This document shows, in pieces, positions 51,283-60,916 of a stretch of 64,000 bases of DNA. This stretch comes from Streptomyces tuirus (GTDB lineage: Bacteria; Actinomycetota; Actinomycetes; Streptomycetales; Streptomycetaceae): positions 1,426,001 to 1,490,000 of the forward strand of contig JAGTPG010000001.1 of the NCBI GenBank assembly GCA_018195615.1, written 5' to 3'. Each line of letters starts with the position of its first letter. Position 1 is the first letter of the stretch. The notes beneath the pieces are model-generated. The model was not told the DNA's origin. It worked only from the letters and a program-made list of their open reading frames with translations, and searched no databases. The position numbers and the translations under genes are program-made.

Positions 51283-52399
51283 CTACGGCTGACGCCGCCG
51301 GTGCCGGGCCCGGGCCGCCGTCAGGGCCAGGGCGTACAGGCCGAGGACGACGGCCGGCAGGAGGTAGTACGCGGCGGGCAGGGCCGTCATGCCGAGAACC
51401 GCTCCGAGGGGGCTCGGCGGCAGCAGCAGGCCGACGGCGGCGAGGCCGGCCGCCGCCAGGCCGACCGGGCCCGGCACCCGGCTCCCCCCGACGCGTCGGC
51501 CGCTCCGCAGGAGCAGCATCACCAGGGCCTGGGTGAGCAGGTTCTCGGTGAACCAGGCGGAGTGGAACACGGCCTCGTCGTCCACGGCGTCGGGGCCGTG
51601 CAGCGCCAGGGCGAGCACGGCGAAGGTGGCGAGGTCGGCGACCGCGTTGAGCAGTCCGAAACCGGCCACGAACCGGAGGAAGGAGCGGGGCCGCAGCACG
51701 GTCGGGCCGCGCAGCACCGCCGCGCCGGGACGGTCGTGGGCGAAGGCCAGCTGGGCGGCGTCGAAGCACAGGTTCTGCGCGAGCACCTGGGCCGGGAGCA
51801 TCGGCAGGAAGGGCAGGAGCAGGCCCGCGGCGAGCATGGCGACGACGTTGCCCAGGTTGGAGGAGAGCGTGACGCGCAGGTACGCGGCGATGTTGCGCCG
51901 CACCGTGAACCCCTGGGCCCGGAGGAGTCGTACGTCCGCCGGGATCAGGTCTCCGGGGCCGAGGCGGAGGACGTCGCCGGGGACCAGTTCGCCGACCGGC
52001 ACCTCGCGGGCCCGCGATGGCTCCCGGGCGTCGTCGCGCCGCAGCACCGTGGCGGTGCCGGAGACCAGTTCGCGCAGGGCGGCCATGGACCGGTCGGCCC
52101 GGTGTTCCCCGCTCGCCCGCAGCACGCAACTGACCGCGACCAGGGCAAGGATCACCACGGCGGTGCCCAGGAGGCGACGGCGGCGGACACCAGCCGGAGG
52201 CAGAGCAGGACGGTCGTGAAGGGGTCACGCAGAGCGTGGACGCACCGGCGGGGCCAGGACGGCGTACGCCGCTCCGGCAGGGTGTTCTCGCCGGAGGTGA
52301 CGAGCCTGGCCGCGGCCTCGGCCTCGGTCAGCCCCCGGGCCCCGACTCCAGCCGCCGCAGCACCTCGAGCGTGGTGCCGGCTGCGGCATCAGAGGCCAT
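51283..52399 (-). pseudogene. Core-deleted MgtA-like P-type ATPase remnant
   Basis: About 372 residues (two one-base breaks repaired) versus about 900 for a P-type magnesium ATPase. The N-terminal domain (TLEVLRRLESGARGLTEAEA), first helices and start of the A domain (VPVGELVPGDVLRLGPGDLI) run straight at 51905-51915 into the last helices (NIAAYLRVTLSSNLGNVVAM, FHSAWFTENLLTQALVMLLL). The TGES loop, DKTGT phosphorylation site and the nucleotide domain are missing, so ATP-driven transport is impossible. Frame breaks lie near 52340 and 52160. Starts with ATG 52399, overlapping the ArsR-like gene. Either a decayed pump or a repurposed membrane protein. Confidence 0.78.
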
Positions 52400-52736
52400 G
52401 GAGGCGGCGGCGCGCCGGTGCGGCGCGGTCGGCGAGCCGGCCCACCAAGAGCCGTACGACGTCGACGATGTCCGGGTCGTCGACGTAGTACACCTGCCGG
52501 CGGCCCTCGCGGCGAGAGCGGACGAGGCCGGCCAGTTTCAGCTTGGTGAGGTGCTGGCTGACCGCGGGCAGCGCACCGCCGACCCGGTCCGCCAGCCCGG
52601 TCACGTCGCTCTCGCCCTGGGCCAGCGCCCAGACGATGTGCAGCCGGGCGGGCGAGGCCAGCAGCCCGAAGGCCGCGGACGCCTGGGCGAGCACGTCGGC
52701 GGACGGGTCCTCGAAGCCACCGCCGGCTGCCGCCAC
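52389..52736 (-). CDS. ArsR/SmtB-family regulator without obvious metal ligands
   Basis: A 115-residue winged-helix repressor: LLASPARLHIVWALAQGESD, LPAVSQHLTKLKLAGLVRSR (recognition helix) and REGRRQVYYVDDPDIVDVVR. The usual Cys-x-Cys of ArsR in helix 3 and the His residues of the helix-5 site (DxHxx...HxxxH) are absent, so it may not sense metal or may use another site. It is the first gene of a pair with the ATPase remnant, whose start it overlaps by 11 bases. Confidence 0.87.
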   Translation of the reverse strand: MAAAGGGFEDPSADVLAQASAAFGLLASPARLHIVWALAQGESDVTGLADRVGGALPAVSQHLTKLKLAGLVRSRREGRRQVYYVDDPDIVDVVRLLVGRLADRAAPARRRLHGL

Positions 52737-53013
52737 CGTCGCCGCCCTCCCGTCGCCTCCGTCGTCCTGAGCCGCACCAGTCTAGGGCCCTCGGGACAGG
52801 GGCCCGGCGGCGTCGCGAGGCCCGGCCCGCACACGACCGAGCCCTCGACCGGGAGCGCCGCCGCACGGCACGTGCACGCGCCCCTCCGCACCCGCGCGGC
52901 CTCGCCCGCCCGCCGCAAGCCGTTTCTTCCCTCGCGGGCCCGGGAGTGGTGGAATCGCACCCAGCGGGCCAACTGTGGCCGGTGACGAACGAGTTGACGA
53001 CCGGGAGGCCCGG

Positions 53014-53841
53014 ATGCCGGAGCACCGTATCGACACCGAGAGCGCGCACTCCGCGCGGATCTACGACTACATCCTCGGCGGCGACGACAACTACCCGGCC
53101 GACCGGGAGGCCGGTGACGCCATGTGCCGTGAGTGGCCCGCCCTGCCGGTCCACATGCGGGCCAACCGCGACTTCATGCACCGCGCGGTGCGGTATCTCG
53201 CCGAGGAGGCGGGGATACGCCAGTTCCTCGACATCGGCACCGGCATCCCGACCTCCCCCAACCTGCACGAGATCGCCCAGGCGGCGGCACCCGCGGCGCG
53301 GGTCGTCTACGTGGACAACGACCCGCTCGTCCTCTCCCTCTCCCAGGGCCTGCTGTCCGGCACGCCCGAGGGCAGGACGGCGTACGTGGAGGCGGACATG
53401 CGCGACCCGGCGGCCGTCCTCGACGCCCCCGGGTTCCGCGAGACCCTCGATCTGTCCGAGCCGGTCGCGCTGACGGTCATCGCGATCGTGCATTTCATGC
53501 TGGACGAGCACGACGCCGTCGGCATCGTCCGCCGGCTCCTGGACCCGCTGCCGTCGGGCAGTTGCCTGGCGATGTCCGTCGGCACCGCCGACTTCGCCCC
53601 CGACGAGGTCGGTCGGGTGGCCCGCGAGTACGCGGCCCGGGGCATGCCGATGCGGCTGCGCACCCTGGACGAGGCGGCGGAGTTCTTCGCGGGGCTCGAT
53701 CTGGTGGAGCCCGGCGTCGTCCAGGTGCACAAGTGGCGGCCGAACCGCACGGACGGTACGGAAAACGGAACCGGCCCGGGCTACGGCGTGATCCGGGACG
53801 AGGACATCGCGATGTACGGAGCGGTGGGGCGCAAGCCGTAA
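53014..53841 (+). CDS. DUF574 S-adenosylmethionine-dependent methyltransferase
   Basis: A 275-residue protein of the actinobacterial DUF574 (PF04672) family. It starts RIDTESAHSARIYDYILGGD, a family marker, followed by SAM motif I QFLDIGTGIPTSPNLHE, the acidic motif VVYVDNDPLVLSLSQ and ALTVIAIVHFMLDEHD. The ATG at 53014 has GGGAGG five bases upstream. Streptomyces genomes carry many paralogues; substrate unknown. The 277-base gap to the divergent ArsR gene holds no gene I can support. Confidence 0.92.
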   Translation: MPEHRIDTESAHSARIYDYILGGDDNYPADREAGDAMCREWPALPVHMRANRDFMHRAVRYLAEEAGIRQFLDIGTGIPTSPNLHEIAQAAAPAARVVYVDNDPLVLSLSQGLLSGTPEGRTAYVEADMRDPAAVLDAPGFRETLDLSEPVALTVIAIVHFMLDEHDAVGIVRRLLDPLPSGSCLAMSVGTADFAPDEVGRVAREYAARGMPMRLRTLDEAAEFFAGLDLVEPGVVQVHKWRPNRTDGTENGTGPGYGVIRDEDIAMYGAVGRKP

Positions 53842-53931
53842 CCGACCGGGACAAAGGACCGCTCACCGTTCGGCCGGTCGGACAGATCATCACGATGCGG
53901 CGGCATCAACTCACTGCATGTGGCCGCTCAC

Positions 53932-53947
53932 TTGACGACCAGTGGTC
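53932..53947 (+). promoter_or_regulatory. Possible -35 box with overlapping palindrome upstream of a sugar-binding gene
   Basis: TTGACG at 53932-53937 runs into the 11-base palindrome GACCAGTGGTC (53937-53947), about 105 bases before the start of the substrate-binding protein gene. A palindrome over a -35 box is a typical repressor site, but I find no good -10 box. Confidence 0.25.
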
Positions 53948-54050
53948 ACACACGGTTGGCTCCGAGCCAGCGAGAGTCATCGGGTCGTGCACGTTCACGG
54001 CCCCGCTCTCCCCCTGCTCTTGCTCGGCCGCACAGCGAGGTCCGTCCCCC

Positions 54051-55063
54051 ATGAACACTCCTCCCCACCCCGCACCGTGGCGAGACGACTCACCCGTGTC
54101 GCGGCCCTGGCGTCCGCCGTGTGTCTGCTGGTGGCCGGCTGCTCCGTCCTCGGCGCGGCCGAGGACGGGCCGGACGCGGACGCGGCGGGCGGGTCTGGCG
54201 CCGGGATGAAGGTCGCCCTGGTGACACACGGCGGCAAGGGCGACGCCTTCTGGGACCTGGTGCGCCGGGGCGCCGAGACGGCCGCCGCCAAGGACGGCGT
54301 CGACCTGACCTACGCCAGCGACGCCGACCCGGCCGCACAGGCCGACCTGGTGCGGAACGCGGTCCGCGACAAGGTCGACGGCATCGCCGTGACGCTGGCC
54401 AAGCCGGCGGCCATGCGGGGGCCGATCGCCCAGGCCAGGGCGGCCGGCATCCCGGTCGTCGGGCTCAACTCCGGCATCGGCGCCTGGCGGCCTTCCGGTC
54501 TGCTGGAGTACTTCGGCATGGACGACTCCGTCGCGGGCCGGGCCGTCGGCGACAAGCTGGACGCGTTCAGGGCCAAGCACGCCCTGTGTGTCGTGCACGA
54601 GCGGGGCAACGTCGCGCTGGAGGCCCGCTGCGCCGGCGTGAAGAAGACGTTCCGCGGCGACACCGACAACCTGTACGTGGACGGCACCGACATGGACGCG
54701 GTGACCGCCACGATCGCCTCCCGGCTGCGGCAGGACTCCAGCATCGACGAGATCGTCACCAACGGCGCCCAGTTCGCGCTGGGCGCGGTCAAGGCCGTGC
54801 GGCAGACCGGCAGCAGAGCCAAGGTCGCCACGTTCGACCTCAACAAGGACCTGGTCAAGGCGGTCCAGGACGGCGAGGTGCAGTTCGCCGTGGACCAGCA
54901 GCCGTACCTCCAGGGCTACCTCGCGGTGGACGCCCTGTGGCTGTACCGGACCAACGGCAACGTCAGCGGCGGCGGGACGGCTCCGGTGCTCACCGGTCCG
55001 GCGTTCGTGACCAGGTCGAACGTGTCCACGGTGGCCCGGTTCGCCGCCGCCGGGACCAGGTGA
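54051..55063 (+). CDS. Ribose-type sugar ABC transporter substrate-binding lipoprotein (one frameshift near start)
   Basis: Periplasmic-binding-protein-like (RbsB type) lipoprotein, 337 residues when repaired. Signal peptide with lipobox LLVAGCSV, then KVALVTHGGKGDAFWDLVRR, VDGIAVTLAKPAAM and AVDQQPYLQGYLAVDALWLY. The ATG at 54051 has GCGAGG upstream but is out of frame; one C lost in the run near 54063-54070 would join it (MNTPPPPRTVARRLTR). A GTG at 54077 is an in-frame alternative without a binding site. No permease or ATPase is next to it, so it may work with a distant importer or as a sensor partner of the conservon kinase downstream. Confidence 0.83.
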
Positions 55064-55253
55064 CCGGATACTTCCTGTGACGGTGTCGCCAAAGATTCGG
55101 TCAGGCCCGGCCCGTGCGGTCACTTGTACGGATAACATCCTGCCCATCCCATGTGCCTCGCCCGGCACGCCCTCCTCCCGCGCCCGTCCTCCCTCCTCCC
55201 CGACCGTTCCGCCTCCCCGTTCCTCGCTCCCCGCTGATCGCCCTAGGACGACG

Positions 55254-58069
55254 ATGTCTCGACGGACAGGTGCCCGGCGCCGTCTCGGTTCCATACGCCT
55301 CTCCCTGGTGCTTCTGGCCCTGGTGCCGAGCGTCACCCTCGCCGCCATGTGGGGCGTGACGACGATCCAGATGTTCTCGGAGGGGCTCCGGCTGCGTGAC
55401 CAGACGGAGCTGAGCCGGTCGACCGGTGCCATGGGCACCGACGCGACGCTGGCACTGCAGCGGGAGCGGAGTCTGTCGGCGGCCTGGCTGGCCTCGCCGC
55501 ACGGCTCCCGGGCCGCCCTCGACGCGCAGCGCGAGGAGACCGACAAGGCGGTGGCGAAGCTGGTCGGGCAGGCGGACGCGATCGAGAGGGCGCCCTCCCG
55601 TATCTCGGACCGGCTGTACTCGGTGCTGGGGTCGGTGGGCAGCCTGGAGTACTACCGGGACCAGGTCGACAACCCCACCGACATCACCGCCCAGCAGGCG
55701 CTCGACCAGTATTCCTCGATCATCGACGACCAGATCCACGCCTTCCAGGAGCTCTCCCAGGTCGACGACGGCGACCTCACCTCGCAGGCCGGTCCGCTGG
55801 TCGCGCTGGAGCACGCGGCGGAGCTGGTGTCCCGGGAGGACGCGCAGCTGACCCTGGTCTGGCCGACCGGGCATCTGGACGACAAGGACTGGGTGCAGTT
55901 CGCGGAGCTGGTGAACACCCGCCGCTGGCTGGTCCAGGACCAGGTCGTGCCCCAGCTGACGGGCACCGCCAAGGCGCAGACCGAGCGGATCCTGGCGAGC
56001 CCCGAGTGGCAGACGCTGCAGTCGATCGAGGACCAGGTGCTGGCGGCCCGGAACTCCACCGCCGAGGCGGACCGGATCGCCCTGCCGGACGCGCAGAAGC
56101 GGTGGAACGCCGCCATGGACAAGCTGTCCGAGCAGTACTCGCTCCTGATCCAGCAGCAGACCACGGGACTTCTGGAGCGCAGTGCCGAGAAGGCGGACGG
56201 GCTGCTGATCAAGGCGGCGTCCCTGAGCGCCGGCGGGCTGCTCGCGCTGCTGGTGTGCGTCGGCATGTCCTGGCGGATCACCCGCTCGCTGTCCCGGCGG
56301 CTGGGCGGGCTGCGCCGGGCCGCCGTCAGCCTCGCGCAGGAGCGGCTGCCCGACGTGGTGGCGCGGCTGGAACGGGGCGAGAAGGTCGACCCGGAGTCCG
56401 CGACGCAGACACTGGACTACGGCCACGACGAACTCGGCCAGGTGGCCCGGGCGTTCAACACCGCCCAGCGCACGGCCGTGCACACCGCGGTCGAACTCGC
56501 CGACACCCGGCGCGGCTTCCAGAAGGTCATCCTGGGCATCGCCCGGCAGAGCCAGAACCTGGTCAACCTGCAGCTCAGCAAGCTCGACGCGCTGGAACGC
56601 GAGCACAGCGACCCGGGCGTCCTCAAGGGGCTGTACGAACTGGACTCCACGGCCAGCCAGTTGCGCCGCTACGAGGAGAACCTCGTCATCGTCAGCGGCG
56701 AACGGCCGGGCCGCAGCTGGTCCGAGCCGGTGGCGCTGATCGACATCCTGCGCAGTGCGGTCGGCGAGGTCGCCGAGTACCAGCGGGTGGAGGTGCAGAC
56801 CGAGGAGGAGGTGTACGTCGCGCCGCCGGCGGTGGCCGACGTCATCCATCTGCTGGCCGAGCTCATCGACAACGCGACGGCGTACTCCCCGCGCCGAGCC
56901 CCGTCACCGTGCGGGCCGGGATGGTGGCCAAGGGCCTGGCCGTCGAGGTCGAGGACCGCGGCCTCGGGATGTCGGAGGAGGACTACGCGTCCTTCAACGA
57001 ACAGCTTGCGGTGCCCCCGCAGTTCGACGTGGTGGCCCTCGCCGACGACCTGCGGCTCGGCATGTTCGTCATCGCCCAGCTGGCCCACCGGCACGGCATC
57101 GCCGTCACCCTGCGCTCGTCGCCGTACGGCGGGACCACGGCGATCGTGCTGATACCGCACGAGATCGTGGTGCAGGAGATCCCGGAGGCCGGGGCGCCGC
57201 ACGCCCGGAACGCCAAGACCAACCACGATCCGCAGACCGGGCGAAGCCCGGTGTCCGGGCAGAGCCCGGCGGACGAGCACGGCCCGACGGAAGGGTTGAG
57301 CCCGGCGGACGGGTTGAGCCCGGCGGACGCGCAGTACGCCACCGACGAGCGGAATGCCGCGGGCGAGCGGAGTGCCCTGGACGGGCCGGGTTCGGTCGAC
57401 GGGCGGAGCCCGGTGCGTGCCGGTGCGCCAGCCGGTGCCGAGGCGCCGGGCCCGGCCGACGCGCCGGGCCCGGCTGAGACGCTGGGACGGGCCGAGACGC
57501 CAGGCCCGGCCGAGACGCCGGGCCCGGCCGAGACGCCGGGCCCGGCCGAGGTACCGGACCGGGCCGAGACGCCGGGGGGAGCCAAGGTGTCGGGGGAAGC
57601 CAAGGTGTCGGGGAAGCCGAGGTGCCAGGCCGGGCCGAGACGCCAGGGGCCGCCAAGGTGTCGGAGGGAGCCGAGGTGCCGGGCCGGGCCAAGGTGCCGG
57701 ACGGGGGCGGACGTGTCCCGGGGCCCGCGCGCGGGGACCGGCCGCTTGCTCCGGCCGGGACGGCCTCCGTCGCCACGACCGCCGCGGCCCGTGAGGTCGT
57801 CCCCGCCGGGACGGTCTCGCCCCGCTCCCCCGCCGGGTGCCGCAGACCAGTCTGGTGGAGGAGCTGCGTGACGAGTCCACGCCCGCCCACGACGGCGGCT
57901 CCCTCGACGAGTTCACCGCGGAAGCCGCCGCCTCCTCCCTGGCCGGCTTCCAGCGCGGCACGCTCCGGGCCCGTGACGGCGACGCCGAGCCGCCGCACGG
58001 CGAGGAGCCGGCCGCACCCCGGCAGGCCGCCGCCGACCCCGTCCCCTCGACTCCGCCGCCGACCGCTGA
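55254..58069 (+). CDS. Conservon sensor histidine kinase, CvnA type (four frameshifts)
   Basis: About 939 residues when repaired. A membrane helix (residues 18-40), a long extracytoplasmic nitrate/nitrite-sensor-like domain (RERSLSAAWLASPHGSRAAL), a second helix (GLLALLVCVGMSWRI), HAMP, then a histidine-kinase-like ATP domain (LLAELIDNATAYSP, DRGLGM, LRLGMFVIAQLAHRHGI). The C-terminal 280 residues are low complexity with Pro-Ala-Glu-Thr repeats. Breaks are near 56898, 57615, 57833 and 58030-58060, each one base lost. It ends at TGA 58067-58069, 14 bases before the roadblock gene. First gene of a cvnABCD set. Confidence 0.85.
57494..57547 (+). repeat. 18-base tandem repeats in the kinase tail
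   Basis: Three near-identical copies of GAGACGCCGGGCCCGGCC (57494-57511 with one change, 57512-57529, 57530-57547) encode Glu-Thr-Pro-Gly-Pro-Ala repeats. Diverged copies extend from about 57240 to 57720. Confidence 0.75.
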
Positions 58070-58083
58070 CGAAGGACACCGCA

Positions 58084-58515
58084 ATGACACGCCCCATCCC
58101 CGCCACGCACACCCAGCTCGACCAGCTGCTGACCGGACTCGTGGAGCGGGTCGCCGACGTGAACCAGGCCGTGGTGCTCTCCGAGGACGGCCTGGTGGTG
58201 AGCAAGTCCACCGGATTCCTGCGCGACGACGCCGAGCGGCTCGCGGCGACCGCGTCCGGTCTGATGAGCCTAAGCAAGGGCGTCAGCATGGACTTCCGGG
58301 GCGGTCCGGTGCGCCAGGCGCTGATCGAGATGGCCAACAGCTTTCTGATCCTGACCTCCGCCGGCCCCGGCGCCCATCTGGTCGTGCTCACCGGACCCGG
58401 CGCGGACGTCGGTGTGGTGGCCTACCAGATGAACATGCTGGTGAAGAAGATCGGCGAGCACCTCAGCGCGGCACCACGGGGCATGGCCGGGCCCGTCGTC
58501 GACCCAGGCGTGTGA
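58084..58515 (+). CDS. Roadblock/LC7 domain protein, CvnB type
   Basis: A 143-residue cytoplasmic protein of the roadblock/LC7 family: LDQLLTGLVERVADVNQAVV, LSEDGLVVSKSTGF and YQMNMLVKKIGEHL. In conservons this protein links the kinase to the small GTPase and may act as its activator. The ATG at 58084 has AAGGA upstream. Frame intact; followed one base later by the DUF742 gene. Confidence 0.94.
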   Translation: MTRPIPATHTQLDQLLTGLVERVADVNQAVVLSEDGLVVSKSTGFLRDDAERLAATASGLMSLSKGVSMDFRGGPVRQALIEMANSFLILTSAGPGAHLVVLTGPGADVGVVAYQMNMLVKKIGEHLSAAPRGMAGPVVDPGV

Positions 58516-58516
58516 G

Positions 58517-58876
58517 GTGGGCGGAGGCGATTCGGCGGCCCGGCTCGTACGTCCTTTCACTCTGACCGGTGGCCGGACCCGGCCCAGCCGCGCCGACTTC
58601 ACGCTCATCGCGACGGTCACCGCGGTCGATCCGCAGCCCGACACGGCGGCCCGCTGCCAGCCCGAGCACACCCGGATCCTGCGGCTGTGCACCGAGCCGG
58701 TCGCCGTGGCGGAGCTCGCCGCCCGGCTCGACCTTCCGGTGAGCGTGGTCGTCATCCTGCTCTGCGACCTGCTGGAGGCGGGCCGGATCACCGTCCGCCC
58801 GCCGCGCCTCGTCTCCCGAACCACTCCGGACCTGGACCTGCTGCAGAAAGTGAGGGACGGCCTTGGCCGGCTCTGA
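58517..58876 (+). CDS. DUF742 protein, CvnC type
   Basis: A 119-residue DUF742 protein with LVRPFTLTGGRTRPSRADFT and PVAVAELAARLDLPVSVVVI, a winged-helix-like core. It starts with GTG one base after the roadblock gene and overlaps the GTPase start by 14 bases. Third conservon component; its role is structural or regulatory. Confidence 0.93.
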   Translation: MGGGDSAARLVRPFTLTGGRTRPSRADFTLIATVTAVDPQPDTAARCQPEHTRILRLCTEPVAVAELAARLDLPVSVVVILLCDLLEAGRITVRPPRLVSRTTPDLDLLQKVRDGLGRL

Positions 58877-59447
58877 CTCCACCACCGACGCGCCCCCGGC
58901 CCCCGACACGGTCAAGATCCTCATCGCCGGCGGCTTCGGCGTCGGCAAGACCACCATGGTCGGGTCGGTCAGCGAGATCGTCCCGCTGCGCACCGAGGAA
59001 CCCCTGACCATGGCCGGTCTGGGCGTCGACGACCTCGACGGCATCGAGGAGAAGCGGGCCACCACCGTGGCCCTGGACTTCGGCCGGATCACCCTCAGCC
59101 GGGAGCTGGTGCTGTACCTGTTCGGTACGCCCGGGCAGCAGCGGTTCTGGTTCATGTGGAACGACCTGGCCCTCGGCGCTCTGGGTGCCGTGGTCCTGGT
59201 CGACGTGCGCAGACCCGAGTCCAGCTTCGCCGCGATCGACTTCTTCGAACGCCGGCGCATCCCGTTCGTCGTCGGGGTCAACGGCTTCTACGGGGAGCAC
59301 CCGTACCCGGCGGAGGACATCCGCGAAGCGCTCGCGGTACCGGAGGGCGTCAAGGTGCTGCTGTGCGACGCCCGGGACCGCGAGTCCTGCCGTGACGTGC
59401 TGATCGCCCTGATCGACCAGCTGATCGCGTCGGCGGTCCAGGCCTAG
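58863..59447 (+). CDS. Conservon GTP/ATP-binding protein, CvnD type
   Basis: A 194-residue Ras-like small GTPase. P-loop GGFGVGKTT (residues 24-32), switch II YLFGTPGQQRFWF, and GVNGFYG in place of NKxD. It starts with TTG at 58863, inside the end of the DUF742 gene. With CvnABC it forms a GTPase signalling module resembling a bacterial G-protein system. The stop overlaps that of a convergent gene by 4 bases. Confidence 0.94.
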   Translation: MAGSDSTTDAPPAPDTVKILIAGGFGVGKTTMVGSVSEIVPLRTEEPLTMAGLGVDDLDGIEEKRATTVALDFGRITLSRELVLYLFGTPGQQRFWFMWNDLALGALGAVVLVDVRRPESSFAAIDFFERRRIPFVVGVNGFYGEHPYPAEDIREALAVPEGVKVLLCDARDRESCRDVLIALIDQLIASAVQA

Positions 59448-59824
59448 GACCGGTCGGGCGGTGGGACGATTCTGGCCGTGAGGTCCTTGCCGATGACGAG
59501 GTCGGCGGCGCGCGGGTTCAAGTCCGGTTCGGTGAAGTCGTGTTCGTGGTGGTACGGCTTGCGCAGCCGGGTGCGGATCACGTGCACACTGCCGACGCGC
59601 AGTACGACCTCCCGCCGACGCCCGCCGGCCCGGCCGTGTCGAGCGCGTCCGGGCCGGGCAGGGACGCGTAGATGACGGACGGACCGGCCGGATCCTTGCA
59701 CTCGGGTCGGGCCGGCACGCGTTCGAGGCCCCAGGTGACGACGACCGCGGCCTGGTCGCGCGTCTCGTCCGCCCACGCGGATCCGACCCGGAGCGCGGCG
59801 GCCCGGGCGCGGGCGGAACTCGGT
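59444..59824 (-). CDS. Hypothetical protein (frameshifted; start unclear)
   Basis: The C-terminal part is clear in one frame: REVVLRVGSVHVIRTRLRKP, YHHEHDFTEPDLNPRAADLV, ending PPPDRS. The N-terminal part in another frame reads GSAWADETRDQAAVVVTWGL and RVPARPECKDPAGPSVIYAS, with a one-base loss near 59635-59645. I find no acceptable start codon upstream. No family recognised. It lies between the osmoprotectant-binding gene (same strand) and the convergent conservon. Confidence 0.4.
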   Translation of the reverse strand, partial: TEFRPRPGRRAPGRIRVGGRDARPGRGRRHLGPRTRAGPTRVQGSGRSVRHLRVPARPGRARHGRAGGRRREVVLRVGSVHVIRTRLRKPYHHEHDFTEPDLNPRAADLVIGKDLTARIVPPPDRS

Positions 59825-59863
59825 GTGGTCAGCCGGGTGTGACCGTGAACAGGGGAGAACGGG

Positions 59864-60823
59864 TCAGGTCAGGCCCGCCGACTTCAGCCACGCCTTGGCC
59901 ACGTCCAGCGGGTCCTTCTTCTCGAGCTGAACCTGCGCGTCCAGGTCGAGGAGCGTCTTCGTGTCGAGCTTGGCCGAGACGGCGTTCAGGGCGTCGGCGC
60001 CCTCCTTGGACAGCTCGCCCTTGCGGACCAGCGGCTGCACGTTCTGGAAGCCGAAGAGGTTCTCCGGGTCCTTCAGGACGACGAACTTCTCCCGGGCGAT
60101 GGTCGGGTCGGTCGTGAAGACGTCCGCGGCCTGGACGGTGTTCTTCTTCAGCGCCTGCTGGGTCAGCGGCCCGCCCGCGTCGAGGGACTTGAAGGTCTTG
60201 AACTCCAGGCCGTACACGGACTTGAGGCCCACCAGGCCCTGGTGCCGGGTCTGGAACTCCGGCGAGCCGCCGAACACCAGGTCCTTGGCGACGCCCTTGA
60301 GGTCGGCTATGGAGGAGTCCGAGGTGAGCTTGTACTTCTTCGCGGTCTCCGCGTTGACCGTCACCGAGTCCTTGTTCTGCGCGGTCGAGGGCTTCAGCAG
60401 CTCCAGCTTGGAGTCCAGCTTGCCGTTGATGGCGGTCGTGGTCTCCTCGACCGTCTTCGGCTTGGCCTTGGCGTCGAGGTAGGCCAGCAGGGAGCCGTTG
60501 TACTCCGGCAGCATGGTGATGCTGCCGTTCTTGATCAGATCGTACGTGGTCTCGCGGCTGCCGATGTTGGGCTTGTAGGTGACCTTGATGCCCTTGGCCT
60601 TGAGGGCTTCGCCGTAGATGTCGGCGAGCAGGGTGCTCTCGGCGAAGTTGTTGGAGCCGACGACGACGGTGCCGCTCTCCGCTCCGCCGCCCTTGAGCGG
60701 GTCGTCGGATGTGCCGCCGGAGGAACAGCCCGCGAGGAGCGCCACTGCCGCGGCCAGCGCGACTGCGGCCGCGCCGGGGTGCCTCGTGATGGACCGGGTG
60801 CTGCTCTTCGCCGTAGTAATCAC
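59864..60823 (-). CDS. Glycine betaine/osmoprotectant ABC substrate-binding lipoprotein (OpuAC/ProX type)
   Basis: A 319-residue lipoprotein. Lipobox LLAGCSSG near residue 32, then GTVVVGSNNFAESTLLADIY and PNIGSRETTYDLIKNGSITM, typical of betaine/choline-binding OpuC/ProX proteins, ending WLKSAGLT. The GTG at 60823 is chosen although its binding site is weak. It is the last gene of a four-gene operon (ATPase, permease, permease, binding protein) with a 93-base gap before it. Confidence 0.9.
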   Translation of the reverse strand: MITTAKSSTRSITRHPGAAAVALAAAVALLAGCSSGGTSDDPLKGGGAESGTVVVGSNNFAESTLLADIYGEALKAKGIKVTYKPNIGSRETTYDLIKNGSITMLPEYNGSLLAYLDAKAKPKTVEETTTAINGKLDSKLELLKPSTAQNKDSVTVNAETAKKYKLTSDSSIADLKGVAKDLVFGGSPEFQTRHQGLVGLKSVYGLEFKTFKSLDAGGPLTQQALKKNTVQAADVFTTDPTIAREKFVVLKDPENLFGFQNVQPLVRKGELSKEGADALNAVSAKLDTKTLLDLDAQVQLEKKDPLDVAKAWLKSAGLT

Positions 60824-60916
60824 CCATTGATCCAAGCCAGCCGATATTCGGTCAGTCAAGAGCAGCCTGGTTACCAATCGGCTTCGATATGCGGCGGATT
60901 GCGTCGGCGCTGCCTC

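Noticed and set aside
57240..57720. CRISPR-like repeats
   Set aside because: Repeats are contiguous 18-mers inside a coding frame, without spacers.
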